Source: Microcystis aeruginosa W13-11
GTDB taxonomy: Bacteria > Cyanobacteriota > Cyanobacteriia > Cyanobacteriales > Microcystaceae
DNA: 8,797 bases
Assembly (NCBI GenBank): GCA_009995705.1
Contig: JAADBR010000156.1
Location: forward strand, 1-8,797
Direction of reading: 5' to 3'
Part shown: positions 1-7,284 of the stretch, in pieces
Layout: every line of letters starts with the position of its first letter
Numbering within the stretch: position 1 is the first letter of the stretch
The notes under the pieces: model-generated
What the model saw: only the letters and a program-made list of their open reading frames with translations
Told to the model about the DNA's origin: nothing
Databases searched by the model: none
Translations under genes and position numbers: made by a program

Positions 1-155
1 CACTGCTTTTCTTTTCTATATACCCAACTTAATCGATTGATAAATTCGCTATTAGAATCCGTTTTTCCCTGCCATTTCTGTCTTACCCTTCCCTAGAGTG
101 ACAAAAGAGGGATAATCTGCTCTAAAATGAGCGAGTTAAGAGGATTAGTGGTCAT
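1..155 (-). pseudogene. Doubtful broken or chance reading frame, runs off the window edge
   Basis: An ATG at 153-155 (minus strand) follows AGGGA at a 6-nt spacing and opens 20 codons (MTTNPLNSLILEQIIPLLSL) to a TAG at 93-95. The same frame then stays open for 30 more codons to the window edge, reading a basic stretch that begins GRVRQKWQGK and includes INRLSWVYRKEKQ. There is no alternative start after the TAG. This could be the 5' part of a gene broken by a stop codon, or chance: 30 open codons are not rare. I do not recognise a family. It lies downstream of metH on the same strand. Confidence 0.2.
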
Positions 156-363
156 AATTTCCCTAAGTAGCTGCTAAAAATGTAGCCTTTCTTATCAAGA
201 TGAGATGTAGGCTAATTTGGTATGAACGACCGACGACTGACTCCCGAAAACTTCCTATCCTAAATTAATGACACTGCTGTGGCCACTTTGTCCAGTGGTT
301 AATCATAAAAAAATTGCTGGGATATTATAGATCTAAGTGGATAATTGCAATGAAAACTCAAAT

Positions 364-389
364 CTGATCACTGATAACTGATCACTGAT
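364..389. repeat. Two copies of CTGATCACTGAT, 14-bp period
   Basis: CTGATCACTGAT occurs at 364-375 and 378-389, separated by AA. The second copy overlaps the last base of the metH stop codon (389-391, TAA on the minus strand). Each copy contains the palindrome TGATCA. Short ACTGAT-type iterations are frequent in cyanobacterial intergenic DNA; no function is evident. Confidence 0.6.
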
Positions 390-3300
390 TAGGTACTAAA
401 GTATTTAGCGGTGGGGTGATAGGTGATAATGGCGGTGGTGGATTGTTCTGGGTACAATTGTTCGCTTTCGTCCATATACATCCCAATGCGATCGCATCCT
501 AACAGATCTAGTTGCTTGTATTGATCCTGAATATTGGGACAAGCGGGATAACCGAAACTATAGCGAGAACCCTGGTAACGCTGTTGCAGTATATCGCGGA
601 TATTATCGGGATCGAACTCTGCGAAACCTAACTCGCGACGGATGCGGGTGTGGGTCCATTCAGCCATGGCTTCGGCAGTTTGCACAGCCATACCGTGATA
701 ATAGAGGTATTCAGTATATTCGTTGGCATCAAAGAGAGATTTAGCGTATTCCGTGGCGATTTCCCCCACTGTCACCGCTTGCATCGGGAAAACGTCGATG
801 ATAGCGGATTCCTGCGGGGCGAAAAAGTCAGCAATACAGAGACGACGACCGGATTTCTGGCGAGGAAACTCAAAAATGGCGGTCGGTTGCAGATTTTCGG
901 GTTTTTCGCCTGCTTGTATTGATTCGGGATCGTAAATTAACAGGGAATTACCGGACGACTGACAGGGAAAATAACCATAAATTAATGTGGGGTTGAGTAA
1001 ATTTTCCTTGACAATTTTCTCTTTCCATGCTGCTAGAATTGGATGAACTTTTTCCTGTAAAAACTGGTCGTATTCTTGCTTCGATTGGCTTTTGGGTTTG
1101 CGGAATTGCCATTGACCAACAAATAAAGCTTGTCGGTCTAAATACCAGAAAACCTCCTCGATGGGAATTTCTGCTGCTGTTAATATTTTAGTACCCCAGA
1201 AGGGCGGTGTTGGTCGGGGAATATCAACTGCCACCGCTTCGGACCGACGGCTATCAATAACTAATTCTTGGTTGACGCTGCCATCGGTAAAAATAGTATC
1301 GGGATTAACCTTTAATTCTTCGGCAACAACCGGGGTTTTTTCTGCCTCGGCAAACTTCCCTAAAAAGCCTTCACTATCATCCCATTGACCTCCAGCTTTA
1401 GCGGGCATTAATTTGTCCATAAAATACAGGTCAGAGAAGGCATCTTTACCATAGATAACCTGTCCCTTGTAGGTTTTTTGACAGTCATCATGGACAAATT
1501 TGGGAGTTAAAGCTGCCCCGCCAAGGATAACGGGAACGGTGATTCCTTTTTCGTTAAAAACCTCTAGATTTTCCTTCATAAAAGCCGTCGATTTCACCAA
1601 TAAACCGCTCATAGCAATACAATCGGCCTTGTGTTCTTTGTAGGCTTCGATGATATTTTCTACAGGTTGTTTAATGCCCAAATTAATCACCCTATAGCCG
1701 TTATTGGTCAAGATAATATCAACTAAGTTTTTACCAATATCGTGAACATCCCCTTTAACCGTTGCGATAATAAAAGTCCCTTTGGCATTATTATCCCCCT
1801 CTTTTTTCTCCATAAAGGGTTCTAAAAAGGCAACGGCCGCTTTCATAGTTTGGGCCGATTGGAGAACAAAAGGTAACTGCATTTGTCCCGAACCAAATAA
1901 CTCACCCACTACCTTCATCCCATCCAGGAGGAAAATATTAATAATATCTAGGGGTGGATAGTCCTGTAAAGCTTGCTTTAAAGCCTCTTCCAGTCCCAAT
2001 CTTTCCCCATCAATAATATGCTGTTTTAAGCGTTCCTCCACGGGTAAATTAGCATTACTAGAGGGGTCTTTTTTAGTGGTTTTCCCCGCAAATAATTCGG
2101 TTAATTTGGTCAGGGGATCATAAACACATATATCGCCATCAAAACGACGATTATCATAGATTAAATCCCGACAAATTTGCTGATATTCTGGTTCAATTTT
2201 TGCCAAAGGAAGAATCTTATTAGCGCTGACAATTGCCCCATCCATTCCCACCTGCATCGCTTCGTGAAGGAAGACGGAATTTAATACCTGACGCGCTGCC
2301 GGATTCAGCCCAAACGAGATATTAGACACACCTAAAAGAATGTGACATTCGGGCAGTTCTTGACGAATTCGGCGCATTGCTTCGATAGTAGCCTTGCCAT
2401 TTTCTCTGTCTTCTTCGATACCGGTAGAAATCGGTAAAGCTAGAGGATCAAAAAAGATTTCGTAGGGAGCAATTCCGTATTCTATCGCCCCATAATAGGC
2501 CCGTTTAGCTATCTGGAATTTTTTCTCGGCAGTGCGGCCCATTCCTTCTTCATCAATCGTTCCAATTACTACCCCCGCGCCGTATTTTTTCGCTAAATCC
2601 AAGACTTGATAAAAACGCGGTTCCCCGTCTTCGTAGTTAGTAGAGTTGAGGATACATTTACCCCCCGCTACTTTTAACCCCGCTTCCATTTTTTCCCATT
2701 CGGTGGAATCTAACATCAAAGGTAGGGTGACATTATTAACTAAACGAGAGGCTAATTGGTGCATATCGCGCACCCCATCCCGGCCCACATAATCGACGTT
2801 GAGATCGAGAATATGCGCCCCTTCTTTTACCTGCGCTTTCGCCATCGATACTAAACTATCCCAGTCTTCAGCATTGAGAAGTTCCCGACATTTTTTAGAA
2901 CCACTGGCGTTTAATTTTTCCCCGACAATCAGGAAAGAATTATCTTGAATATAGGGTTGGGTACTATAAATAGAAGCGGCGGAGGGTTCATAATGATAAT
3001 GACGAGATTTTGGAGTTAAACCCTGACTTAGTTCCGCTAAAGCTTGAATATGGTCGGGACGAGTACCACAACAACCGCCGATAATTTGTACTCCCAAATC
3101 TTCGATAAAGTGCATTAAAGCCATTTTTAATTCTACGGGAGTGAGGCGATAATGCGCTTGACCGCCGACATTTTCTGGTAAACCAGCATTAGGAATACAA
3201 GAAACAATAAAAGGGGAATTTTCCGAGAGATATTTGATATGGGGTTTCATTAAATCTGGACCAGTGGCGCAGTTAAGTCCCAAAATATCAATTTTATAGG

Positions 3301-3970
3301 GTTGTAAAATAGAGACAACGGCGTTAATTTCCGTTCCTACTAACATCGTTCCCATGGTTTCCATCGTCACCGAAACCATTAGGGGCAATCGTTGACCTTT
3401 TTTCTGAAATACTTCTTCAATAGCATTTAAAGCCGCTTTAATTTGCAGGACATCCTGACAGGTTTCTACTAATAATAAATCTGCCCCGCCATCGTAGAGA
3501 CCCTCTACCTGTTCTACATAGGCATTTTTGAGCGTATCAAAGTCAATATGACCCAAGGTGGGCAGTTTTGTCCCTGGCCCCATGGAACCGGCCACAAAAC
3601 GGGGTTTTTCGGGGGTAGAGTATTTATTCGCGCAAGCTTTGGCCAGTTCGGCGGCGCTTTTGTTGAGATAATAGGCTTGATCAGCTAAATCGTACTCAGC
3701 TAAAACTATCGAGGTTCCCCCGAAGGTGTCGGTTTCAATCACATCCGCACCCACGGCTAAAAAAGCTTCGTGGACTTTCGCTACGGCGCTAGGTTTCGTA
3801 TGGACAAGATACTCGTTACAACCTTCGTATTCTGCCCCACCAAAGTCCTCGGCCGTCAGATTTTGGCTTTGTAGGGAAGTTCCCATCGCTCCATCAAAGA
3901 CGAGGACGGGGTGCTTGGGACCATTGAGGTAGTCGAGAAAGGGGCTATTCATAGAGAGATTTACTGCCAT
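389..3970 (-). CDS. metH: Cobalamin-dependent methionine synthase (5-methyltetrahydrofolate--homocysteine methyltransferase)
   Basis: Cytosolic enzyme that moves a methyl group from 5-methyltetrahydrofolate to homocysteine through enzyme-bound methylcobalamin, giving methionine and tetrahydrofolate. At 1193 aa it is near the E. coli length (1227) and all modules are present in order. The homocysteine domain (about 20-320) has zinc-ligand cysteines C234 and C300-C301 (GLNCATG, GGCCGT). The methyltetrahydrofolate/pterin domain starts near 345 ([10 protein letters not shown]). The B12 cap and Rossmann modules span about 650-890, with DVHDIG at 741-746; D741, H743 and S794 match the E. coli D757-H759-S810 triad in spacing. 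The AdoMet reactivation domain (about 918-1193) has R1136 and GYPACP at 1140-1145. The first ATG (3970) has no Shine-Dalgarno. An ATG six codons later (3952, MNSPFLDYL) matches the usual beginning of cyanobacterial homologues as I recall them and could be the true start. I see no cobalamin or SAM riboswitch in the 98-bp leader. No frame damage is visible. Confidence 0.98.
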   Translation of the reverse strand: MAVNLSMNSPFLDYLNGPKHPVLVFDGAMGTSLQSQNLTAEDFGGAEYEGCNEYLVHTKPSAVAKVHEAFLAVGADVIETDTFGGTSIVLAEYDLADQAYYLNKSAAELAKACANKYSTPEKPRFVAGSMGPGTKLPTLGHIDFDTLKNAYVEQVEGLYDGGADLLLVETCQDVLQIKAALNAIEEVFQKKGQRLPLMVSVTMETMGTMLVGTEINAVVSILQPYKIDILGLNCATGPDLMKPHIKYLSENSPFIVSCIPNAGLPENVGGQAHYRLTPVELKMALMHFIEDLGVQIIGGCCGTRPDHIQALAELSQGLTPKSRHYHYEPSAASIYSTQPYIQDNSFLIVGEKLNASGSKKCRELLNAEDWDSLVSMAKAQVKEGAHILDLNVDYVGRDGVRDMHQLASRLVNNVTLPLMLDSTEWEKMEAGLKVAGGKCILNSTNYEDGEPRFYQVLDLAKKYGAGVVIGTIDEEGMGRTAEKKFQIAKRAYYGAIEYGIAPYEIFFDPLALPISTGIEEDRENGKATIEAMRRIRQELPECHILLGVSNISFGLNPAARQVLNSVFLHEAMQVGMDGAIVSANKILPLAKIEPEYQQICRDLIYDNRRFDGDICVYDPLTKLTELFAGKTTKKDPSSNANLPVEERLKQHIIDGERLGLEEALKQALQDYPPLDIINIFLLDGMKVVGELFGSGQMQLPFVLQSAQTMKAAVAFLEPFMEKKEGDNNAKGTFIIATVKGDVHDIGKNLVDIILTNNGYRVINLGIKQPVENIIEAYKEHKADCIAMSGLLVKSTAFMKENLEVFNEKGITVPVILGGAALTPKFVHDDCQKTYKGQVIYGKDAFSDLYFMDKLMPAKAGGQWDDSEGFLGKFAEAEKTPVVAEELKVNPDTIFTDGSVNQELVIDSRRSEAVAVDIPRPTPPFWGTKILTAAEIPIEEVFWYLDRQALFVGQWQFRKPKSQSKQEYDQFLQEKVHPILAAWKEKIVKENLLNPTLIYGYFPCQSSGNSLLIYDPESIQAGEKPENLQPTAIFEFPRQKSGRRLCIADFFAPQESAIIDVFPMQAVTVGEIATEYAKSLFDANEYTEYLYYHGMAVQTAEAMAEWTHTRIRRELGFAEFDPDNIRDILQQRYQGSRYSFGYPACPNIQDQYKQLDLLGCDRIGMYMDESEQLYPEQSTTAIITYHPTAKYFST
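488..495. repeat. HIP1 octamer GCGATCGC (in metH)
   Basis: Perfect GCGATCGC inside the metH coding sequence. HIP1 is strongly over-represented in many cyanobacterial genomes and supports the lineage call. Confidence 0.9.
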
Positions 3971-3986
3971 AGCATTTTGAAAGTTT

Positions 3987-4037
3987 ATTGTAATACGGTT
4001 ACTAGAAATCTGCTATGGTCGGCAGTGGTCTAGTAAC
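3987..4037 (-). promoter_or_regulatory. Probable metH control region: 40-bp inverted repeat beside a -10-like box
   Basis: GTTACTAGA (3998-4006) and TCTAGTAAC (4029-4037) are perfect 9-bp inverted arms. Inside them, after a symmetric 3x3 mismatch, lies a second pair, CTGC (4010-4013) and GCAG (4022-4025), around an 8-nt loop. On the minus strand a -10-like TACAAT (plus 3987-3992) sits 17 nt before metH. A 17-bp spacer would place the -35 at 4010-4015 (TAGCAG, poor match), inside the repeat. It could be an operator or a leader hairpin. No T-run follows on the minus strand, so a simple terminator for the upstream SpoIID-like gene is unlikely. The inverted repeat is seen directly; the regulatory role is inferred. 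Confidence 0.5.
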
Positions 4038-4068
4038 TAAGAGCCAGCGATCGAGAAAGCTAATCAAT

Positions 4069-5196
4069 CTAATTTTGGAGAACTAAGCGGGCTAAACCAA
4101 CTCCGGGATAATAATTACCGAGAATTTGTTGATAATCTAGGCCTTTTTCCGCTAATTCATAAGCTCCAGTTTGACTCATACCGCGACCACCGTGGGCCCA
4201 AGCGACAATTTCATCGGTGGCGGCATAAAGAGACTCGACTACACCCCCTTTATAGCTGAGAATCTGCCCAGCAGTGGCATTAACCGCTTGGTGAGTCGAT
4301 TGATACTCCGAGCGAATGCCTTTATATACCTGCCAGCGTTGGCTATTGCCCAGATGAAACCAAGCATTAGCGGGGCGGATTATATGTACTAAGGCATAGG
4401 AACGAGCGGCGATCGCCTGTGCCTTTAAAGCTTGCATTGGTGCGGTGGAGTGCATTTCACTCCCCACTACACTATAGAGATAGGCCTCTAAATTAACCTG
4501 ATTGACCACTAATAAGCGATCGCCTTGGCCTACCAGCAGCACTTTACCCCGATACCAACTATCATCCACATAAACTAAACCATCAGCAGTGGTGGGCTGC
4601 ACAAAAATCACCTCTGGCAGCGATAAATCGCCCATTTTTAAGCCATTGGCACCTGGAATGACCGGTAAACCCTCGTTAGTGGCAATCGTTTTTAAACCAC
4701 GACCTTGGCGATCGGTGATCACCGCCGGCCCGTTAACTCCAATCAAAACACTGGCCACATCCCTTTTAATCGCCACGCGAATTTCTAGGACCGGCGGCGT
4801 ATAATTAGCGGGAACTGCTAAAGGTTGTCTAGTCACCGGTTTGGCTGCGGCAGCGGGGGAAGTATTAGGGGAAGTATTGGGGGAATGAACCGATGCTGCT
4901 AATTTTTTCGGTGCGGAGAGGGAAGACTGGGGAGAGGGGGATAGTTTCGGCGATGGCGCGGTTAAGGGGGCGATCGGAGATGGGATAATAGGAGCAGGGG
5001 AGGCAGCAGTCTCTAGATTTGCCTGCGGTTGCGGGGTTCCTGGTTTTTCCTTGGCTAAATAAGTTAAGAGAATTGGTGTAAAAGTAGCGATCGACAGCAA
5101 GGGAACGGTACAATGGCGCAGCAGGGAAAAATAGGTACTAGCAGCAAATTTCATTTTAATCACACCATCTTTAATTTTCTTATCTAACTTTATCAT
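4069..5196 (-). CDS. SpoIID/LytB-domain protein, membrane-anchored or exported
   Basis: 375 aa from the chosen ATG. A basic N-terminus is followed by a hydrophobic stretch (about 21-48), consistent with a signal anchor or atypical signal peptide. Next comes a Pro/Ser/Ala-rich linker (about 51-130, including SPNTSPNTSP) and a SpoIID domain from about 137 to the end. Family hallmarks are YSVVGSEM followed by ALKAQAIAARSYAL, and near the C-terminus GGRGMSQTGAYELAEKGL. E247 matches the catalytic Glu of Bacillus SpoIID, a peptidoglycan glycan-strand lytic transglycosylase, so a periplasmic wall-processing role is likely. Start choice: the frame extends to a TTG at 5226, but the ATG at 5196 follows GAGAGGGGA and a -10-like TAGAAT (plus 5216-5221) would exclude the TTG. 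An ATG at 5154 has a weaker site. metH lies 98 bp downstream on the same strand, but the inverted repeat between them argues for separate control. Confidence 0.9.
   Translation of the reverse strand: MIKLDKKIKDGVIKMKFAASTYFSLLRHCTVPLLSIATFTPILLTYLAKEKPGTPQPQANLETAASPAPIIPSPIAPLTAPSPKLSPSPQSSLSAPKKLAASVHSPNTSPNTSPAAAAKPVTRQPLAVPANYTPPVLEIRVAIKRDVASVLIGVNGPAVITDRQGRGLKTIATNEGLPVIPGANGLKMGDLSLPEVIFVQPTTADGLVYVDDSWYRGKVLLVGQGDRLLVVNQVNLEAYLYSVVGSEMHSTAPMQALKAQAIAARSYALVHIIRPANAWFHLGNSQRWQVYKGIRSEYQSTHQAVNATAGQILSYKGGVVESLYAATDEIVAWAHGGRGMSQTGAYELAEKGLDYQQILGNYYPGVGLARLVLQN
4409..4416. repeat. HIP1 octamer GCGATCGC
   Basis: Perfect HIP1 site inside the SpoIID-like gene, at the codons for IAARSYAL. 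Confidence 0.9.
4516..4523. repeat. HIP1 octamer GCGATCGC
   Basis: Perfect HIP1 site inside the SpoIID-like gene, 107 bp from the previous one. Confidence 0.9.
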
Positions 5197-5390
5197 TCCC
5201 CTCTCAGACCGGGCAATTCTAGACAAAAACTCTCGTATTCTTGAGCTTGTCAGGACAAATCAGGCTGAAATAGTCAAGAAAAGCCGAAAAAATTCCTAAC
5301 CGCCCCTCCTTAGATCAGCTGAATCTCCTCTAATCCTGGCTTTTCTAAGTTCTGTGTGATCAGCTTAACTTACCATAGAAGCGATCGATC

Positions 5391-5407
5391 TTTGTGTCCT
5401 TTGTGTC
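5391..5407. repeat. TTTGTGTC doublet in the intergenic gap
   Basis: TTTGTGTC at 5391-5398 and 5400-5407 ends just before the stop codon of the nuclease-like gene and continues as TCTGTGGTTCATT into it. Similar TGTGTC/TGTGG strings recur between genes in several bacterial groups. The rest of 5227-5415 has no gene; GATCAGCT occurs twice (5313-5320, 5358-5365). Confidence 0.4.
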
Positions 5408-5415
5408 TCTGTGGT

Positions 5416-6048
5416 TCATTCCACCCCCTCGCTAGACTGACAGAGATGTTTAAGGATTTTGAGAACCTCGTATAAATCCCCCGGATTTCTCATGGCAAAT
5501 AAACGAGAGGTTCCGTATAAAGGTTTACCGTCCCATAATAATTTAACAAATAAAAACTCGGAACCATTGGTCAACATTCCATAATTAGGACGGTTTGGAT
5601 GAGGATTGACCATTAAATAAGCTAATAATTGCGGTAAACCTACTTCAACGGAATAAATAACCCGTTTTGATTCAATAATCATTACCCATAATTGATCTTT
5701 TAGAATTAAAGTATCTAACCTTCCTTTAATTATTAAATCTTGCTCTTCTGTAATAATTTCAACGGAATCTTCTGCTTTAATGTGAAAGGGAAATAGATAA
5801 AAGTTACCAATAAATAATAATGGTTCTAAAACCGTCATCCTCACCGAAGTTTCCAAAAAGGGAGGATAATTCAATAAGTTAAAATAACCTGTTTTGATTT
5901 TATCTAACAATTCTTTTTCTTGGTCAGAGATTGCTTCTATATCTTCCTGCCATTCCCCAAAAAAATGCTTATCTTCTATAAACTGTAGTTGAAAATGATT
6001 AATTAAATCTCTGAGAGTGACTTCTTTTGCTTGTAAAAATTGAACCAT
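5416..6048 (-). CDS. Stand-alone HsdR N-terminal-like PD-(D/E)XK nuclease domain protein
   Basis: 210 aa, soluble. Residues about 1-65 form a helical N-terminal part (LQAKEVTLRDLINHFQL, EWQEDIEAISDQEKELLDKI) and about 70-190 a PD-(D/E)XK-type core. In the core, D112 lies in IKGRLDTLIL, E126 and K128 in WVMIIESKR, and Q140-x3-Y144 in LPQLLAYLMVNPHP. This D...ExK plus QxxxY pattern is that of the nuclease domain of type I restriction HsdR subunits and RecB-like nucleases. The protein belongs to a small cyanobacterial family often labelled 'restriction endonuclease subunit R'. It has no helicase region, and no hsdM or hsdS is nearby, so it is not a working type I enzyme by itself. It may be a solitary nuclease or a DNA-binding descendant. 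The start is the first ATG, preceded by TAGG at about 6 nt, a weak site. Motif residues are intact; substrate and role are unknown. Confidence 0.8.
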   Translation of the reverse strand: MVQFLQAKEVTLRDLINHFQLQFIEDKHFFGEWQEDIEAISDQEKELLDKIKTGYFNLLNYPPFLETSVRMTVLEPLLFIGNFYLFPFHIKAEDSVEIITEEQDLIIKGRLDTLILKDQLWVMIIESKRVIYSVEVGLPQLLAYLMVNPHPNRPNYGMLTNGSEFLFVKLLWDGKPLYGTSRLFAMRNPGDLYEVLKILKHLCQSSEGVE

Positions 6049-6131
6049 ATTTACCTACTTAATTAACACTTACTTTAATGGTAATTTTCTATTTTTAATT
6101 TAACCAAGCAAAATATCGGTTACTGATAGGG

Positions 6132-6162
6132 TTAACTGCTCTAAATCAGAGAGAACAGTTAA
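6132..6162 (-). terminator. Hairpin over the stop codon of the 34-codon ORF
   Basis: TTAACTG (6132-6138) pairs with CAGTTAA (6156-6162). CTCT (6139-6142) then pairs with AGAG (6150-6153), leaving a 2-nt bulge and a 7-nt loop. No T-run follows on either strand, so this could be a factor-assisted terminator or an RNA-protecting 3' hairpin for the small minus-strand ORF, or neither. Confidence 0.35.
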
Positions 6163-6263
6163 GGATATGGTCTTGTTTTGTTTACCTGCACATCGCTTCG
6201 GTTAGCATCGTTCAGGTTTTTATCAGCTGCTTTCGCTCTTCCTACATCATCCAGATTAGCCAT
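6159..6263 (-). CDS. Candidate small protein, 34 codons
   Basis: An ATG at 6261-6263 opens 34 codons to a TAA at 6159-6161. The product begins MANLDDVGRAKAADKNLNDA and ends NKTRPYP. It is hydrophilic and rich in Asp, Asn, Lys and Ala, with no membrane segment and no cysteine; I do not recognise it. The main support is a strong ribosome binding site, AAGGAG (plus 6270-6275), 6 nt before the ATG. That is the best-looking site among the minus-strand genes here. It lies alone between DUF29 (upstream) and the nuclease-like gene (downstream), and its stop codon sits inside a hairpin. It might be a genuine small protein, the surviving start of a decayed gene, or a chance ORF with a lucky upstream sequence. 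Confidence 0.4.
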   Translation of the reverse strand: MANLDDVGRAKAADKNLNDANRSDVQVNKTRPYP

Positions 6264-6363
6264 CGTCTTCTCCTTAATTTAGAGTACATGAAAGGTTCAC
6301 TTTGCTATGATTTATCCAAGAGATTTATTGAGATATAAGTAGTTAGGTGTTAAAAACTTTATT

Positions 6364-6390
6364 CCCCCCTTATTTCCCAGGGAAGGGGGG
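6364..6390 (-). terminator. GC-rich hairpin downstream of DUF29
   Basis: CCCCCC (6364-6369) and GGGGGG (6385-6390) enclose a smaller stem, TTCC/GGAA. On the minus strand the stem is followed within about 10 nt by TTTTT (plus A-run 6352-6356), so it could end transcription from the DUF29 gene about 85 bp upstream. CCCCCCTTATT...GGGGGG elements are also common dispersed repeats in cyanobacterial intergenic DNA. Confidence 0.45.
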
Positions 6391-6448
6391 TTAGGTCATT
6401 CGGGCGATTTTTCATGTTGGCAAGGTCATATTCTGGTTTCATGGTTTT

Positions 6449-6460
6449 ATTATCGATAAT
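6449..6460. repeat. Perfect 12-bp palindrome ATTATCGATAAT
   Basis: A self-complementary 12-mer 14 bp past the DUF29 stop codon. It has the shape of a dimer-binding site but no promoter evidence accompanies it. Around it, 6264-6474 shows no gene. Confidence 0.5.
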
Positions 6461-6474
6461 GTTTACCTTCGTTT

Positions 6475-6972
6475 TTACCCGTAAAAGTCCTCATTTAGAA
6501 TCTGTTCAGGTGTGAAAGGACAAGCGAGGGGATACTCACTTTCTTGGGGAATACGAATACCAAATTGAGCGCGTTTACCCTGTTTGATGGCGACTTTACG
6601 AGCGCTGGAATAGGCTTGTGTGATGGAGATTAAGAGATAAGATTTAAGAGAGGGAGTCTTAAGTAAATCATCTTGAACGCGCTGGCGATGCTCATCTACT
6701 AAATTATACCAACTTGCTTTCATTGTCTCAGGAGCATCATGCTGTATCTTTAATTTGAGTAAGTGAATCAACAAGACCATTAAGTTGCTCTCTAAGGCGC
6801 GTTTCTCTGACTTACCCAAATCTTTTAACTCCTCAATTAAGTTTTCTATATCCAGTTGTTCAAACTGTCGATTCTGTAATTGATGAATAGTTTGCTCAAT
6901 CCACAACTGAAGATCTTGTTCGTAAAGTGTTGTGGGATTTTCTTGAATGTCCGATTGTTTTAATAAGTTCAT
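6475..6972 (-). CDS. DUF29 family protein
   Basis: 165 aa, predicted soluble and mostly helical. It matches the DUF29 (PF01724) pattern as I know it. After a short lead comes YEQDLQLWIEQTIHQLQN (from residue 17), then the core DIENLIEELKDLGKSEKRALES followed by LMVLLIHLLKLK (about 41-75), then a conserved tryptophan (ASWYN) and basic HRQRVQDDLL. A second helical block (SYLLISITQAYSSARKVAIKQG) and the C-terminal CPFTPEQILNEDFYG complete it. The CPxTxEQILxEDF ending is diagnostic. Length is normal for the family. DUF29 proteins occur in many copies in cyanobacterial genomes and have no established function. The only start is the ATG at 6972, with a weak purine-rich stretch (GAAAG) before it. 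GC-rich hairpins flank the gene on both sides (6364-6390, 7080-7117). Confidence 0.92.
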   Translation of the reverse strand: MNLLKQSDIQENPTTLYEQDLQLWIEQTIHQLQNRQFEQLDIENLIEELKDLGKSEKRALESNLMVLLIHLLKLKIQHDAPETMKASWYNLVDEHRQRVQDDLLKTPSLKSYLLISITQAYSSARKVAIKQGKRAQFGIRIPQESEYPLACPFTPEQILNEDFYG

Positions 6973-7024
6973 TTGGCTTTCATTAAGTTAACGGTAGATG
7001 AATAATTTGGTCTTTATATTTATT

Positions 7025-7030
7025 ATTATA
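7025..7030 (-). promoter_or_regulatory. Possible -10 box for the DUF29 gene
   Basis: TATAAT on the minus strand, 52 nt before the DUF29 ATG, in a very A/T-rich stretch. No good -35 lies 16-18 bp further up, so support is the -10 match only. Confidence 0.35.
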
Positions 7031-7079
7031 CTTGATCTTTACCAGATAGTGTGATCGCATTGGATTCTTAATTATTGAC

Positions 7080-7117
7080 CTCTCCCCTGAACCCTATCCT
7101 ACAAGGAAAGGGGAGAG
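7080..7117. repeat. CTCTCCCCT...AGGGGAGAG intergenic hairpin
   Basis: Perfect 9-bp inverted arms at 7080-7088 and 7109-7117, with an inner TCCT-ACA-AGGA stem (7097-7107). It lies between the divergent DUF29 gene and the TA-like unit. No T-run follows on either strand, so it looks more like one of the dispersed cyanobacterial C-rich/G-rich repeats than a terminator. A smaller stem, ACAAAC-TGG-GTTTGT, follows at 7141-7155. Confidence 0.6.
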
Positions 7118-7228
7118 AATTTAGCGAAGAGAGTGCAACTACAAACTGGGTTTGTTGTCAAGGCTCTAGCCCGAACAAGTTTAACCTGTTTTCTTTAGGT
7201 AGTGAGAAGCTAAATGGACATAACCCTA

Positions 7229-7257
7229 TTGCCCAAATTGGGTAACTTATCTAGAAT
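7229..7257 (+). promoter_or_regulatory. Sigma70-like promoter with overlapping palindromic operator
   Basis: TTGCCC (7229-7234) and TAGAAT (7252-7257) are separated by exactly 17 bp; the -10 matches consensus at 5 of 6 and the -35 at 4 of 6. The palindrome CCCAA-A-TTGGG (7232-7242) covers the end of the -35 and the start of the spacer, as expected for an operator. Transcription would begin near 7264, about 20 nt before the ATG at 7285. Autoregulation by the antitoxin-like first gene is inferred from how type II TA operons usually work. Confidence 0.55.
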
Positions 7258-7271
7258 AAGTATATGAACAG

Positions 7272-7277
7272 AGGAGG
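7272..7277 (+). promoter_or_regulatory. Consensus Shine-Dalgarno that decides the start
   Basis: AGGAGG lies 7 nt before the ATG at 7285. It falls inside the longer frame that begins with the ATG at 7264, so it argues that 7285 is the real start. Confidence 0.75.
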
Positions 7278-7284
7278 AGACGTG

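Noticed and set aside
650..1388. Plus-strand reading frames of 70-90 codons inside metH
   Set aside because: They lie opposite a complete, motif-rich metH frame and encode no recognisable domain.
3726..3932. Plus-strand 68-codon frame opposite the metH start
   Set aside because: Antisense to the homocysteine-binding domain; no family resemblance and no ribosome binding site.
3971..4068. Cobalamin or SAM riboswitch before metH
   Set aside because: Only 98 bp are available, and no B12-box or SAM-type helices are visible beyond the inverted repeat.
4171..4804. Two plus-strand frames opposite the SpoIID domain
   Set aside because: Antisense to well-conserved SpoIID motifs; no independent support.
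4865..5113. Minus-strand 82-codon frame overlapping the SpoIID-like gene
   Set aside because: Shadow of the low-complexity Pro/Ser linker in another frame.
5227..5330. TTGACT as a -35 box for the SpoIID-like gene
   Set aside because: No acceptable -10 lies 16-18 bp downstream of it.
7214..7267. 17-codon plus-strand frame ending in ATGA overlap with the 7264 ATG
   Set aside because: Contains the promoter and palindrome and lies before the predicted transcription start.
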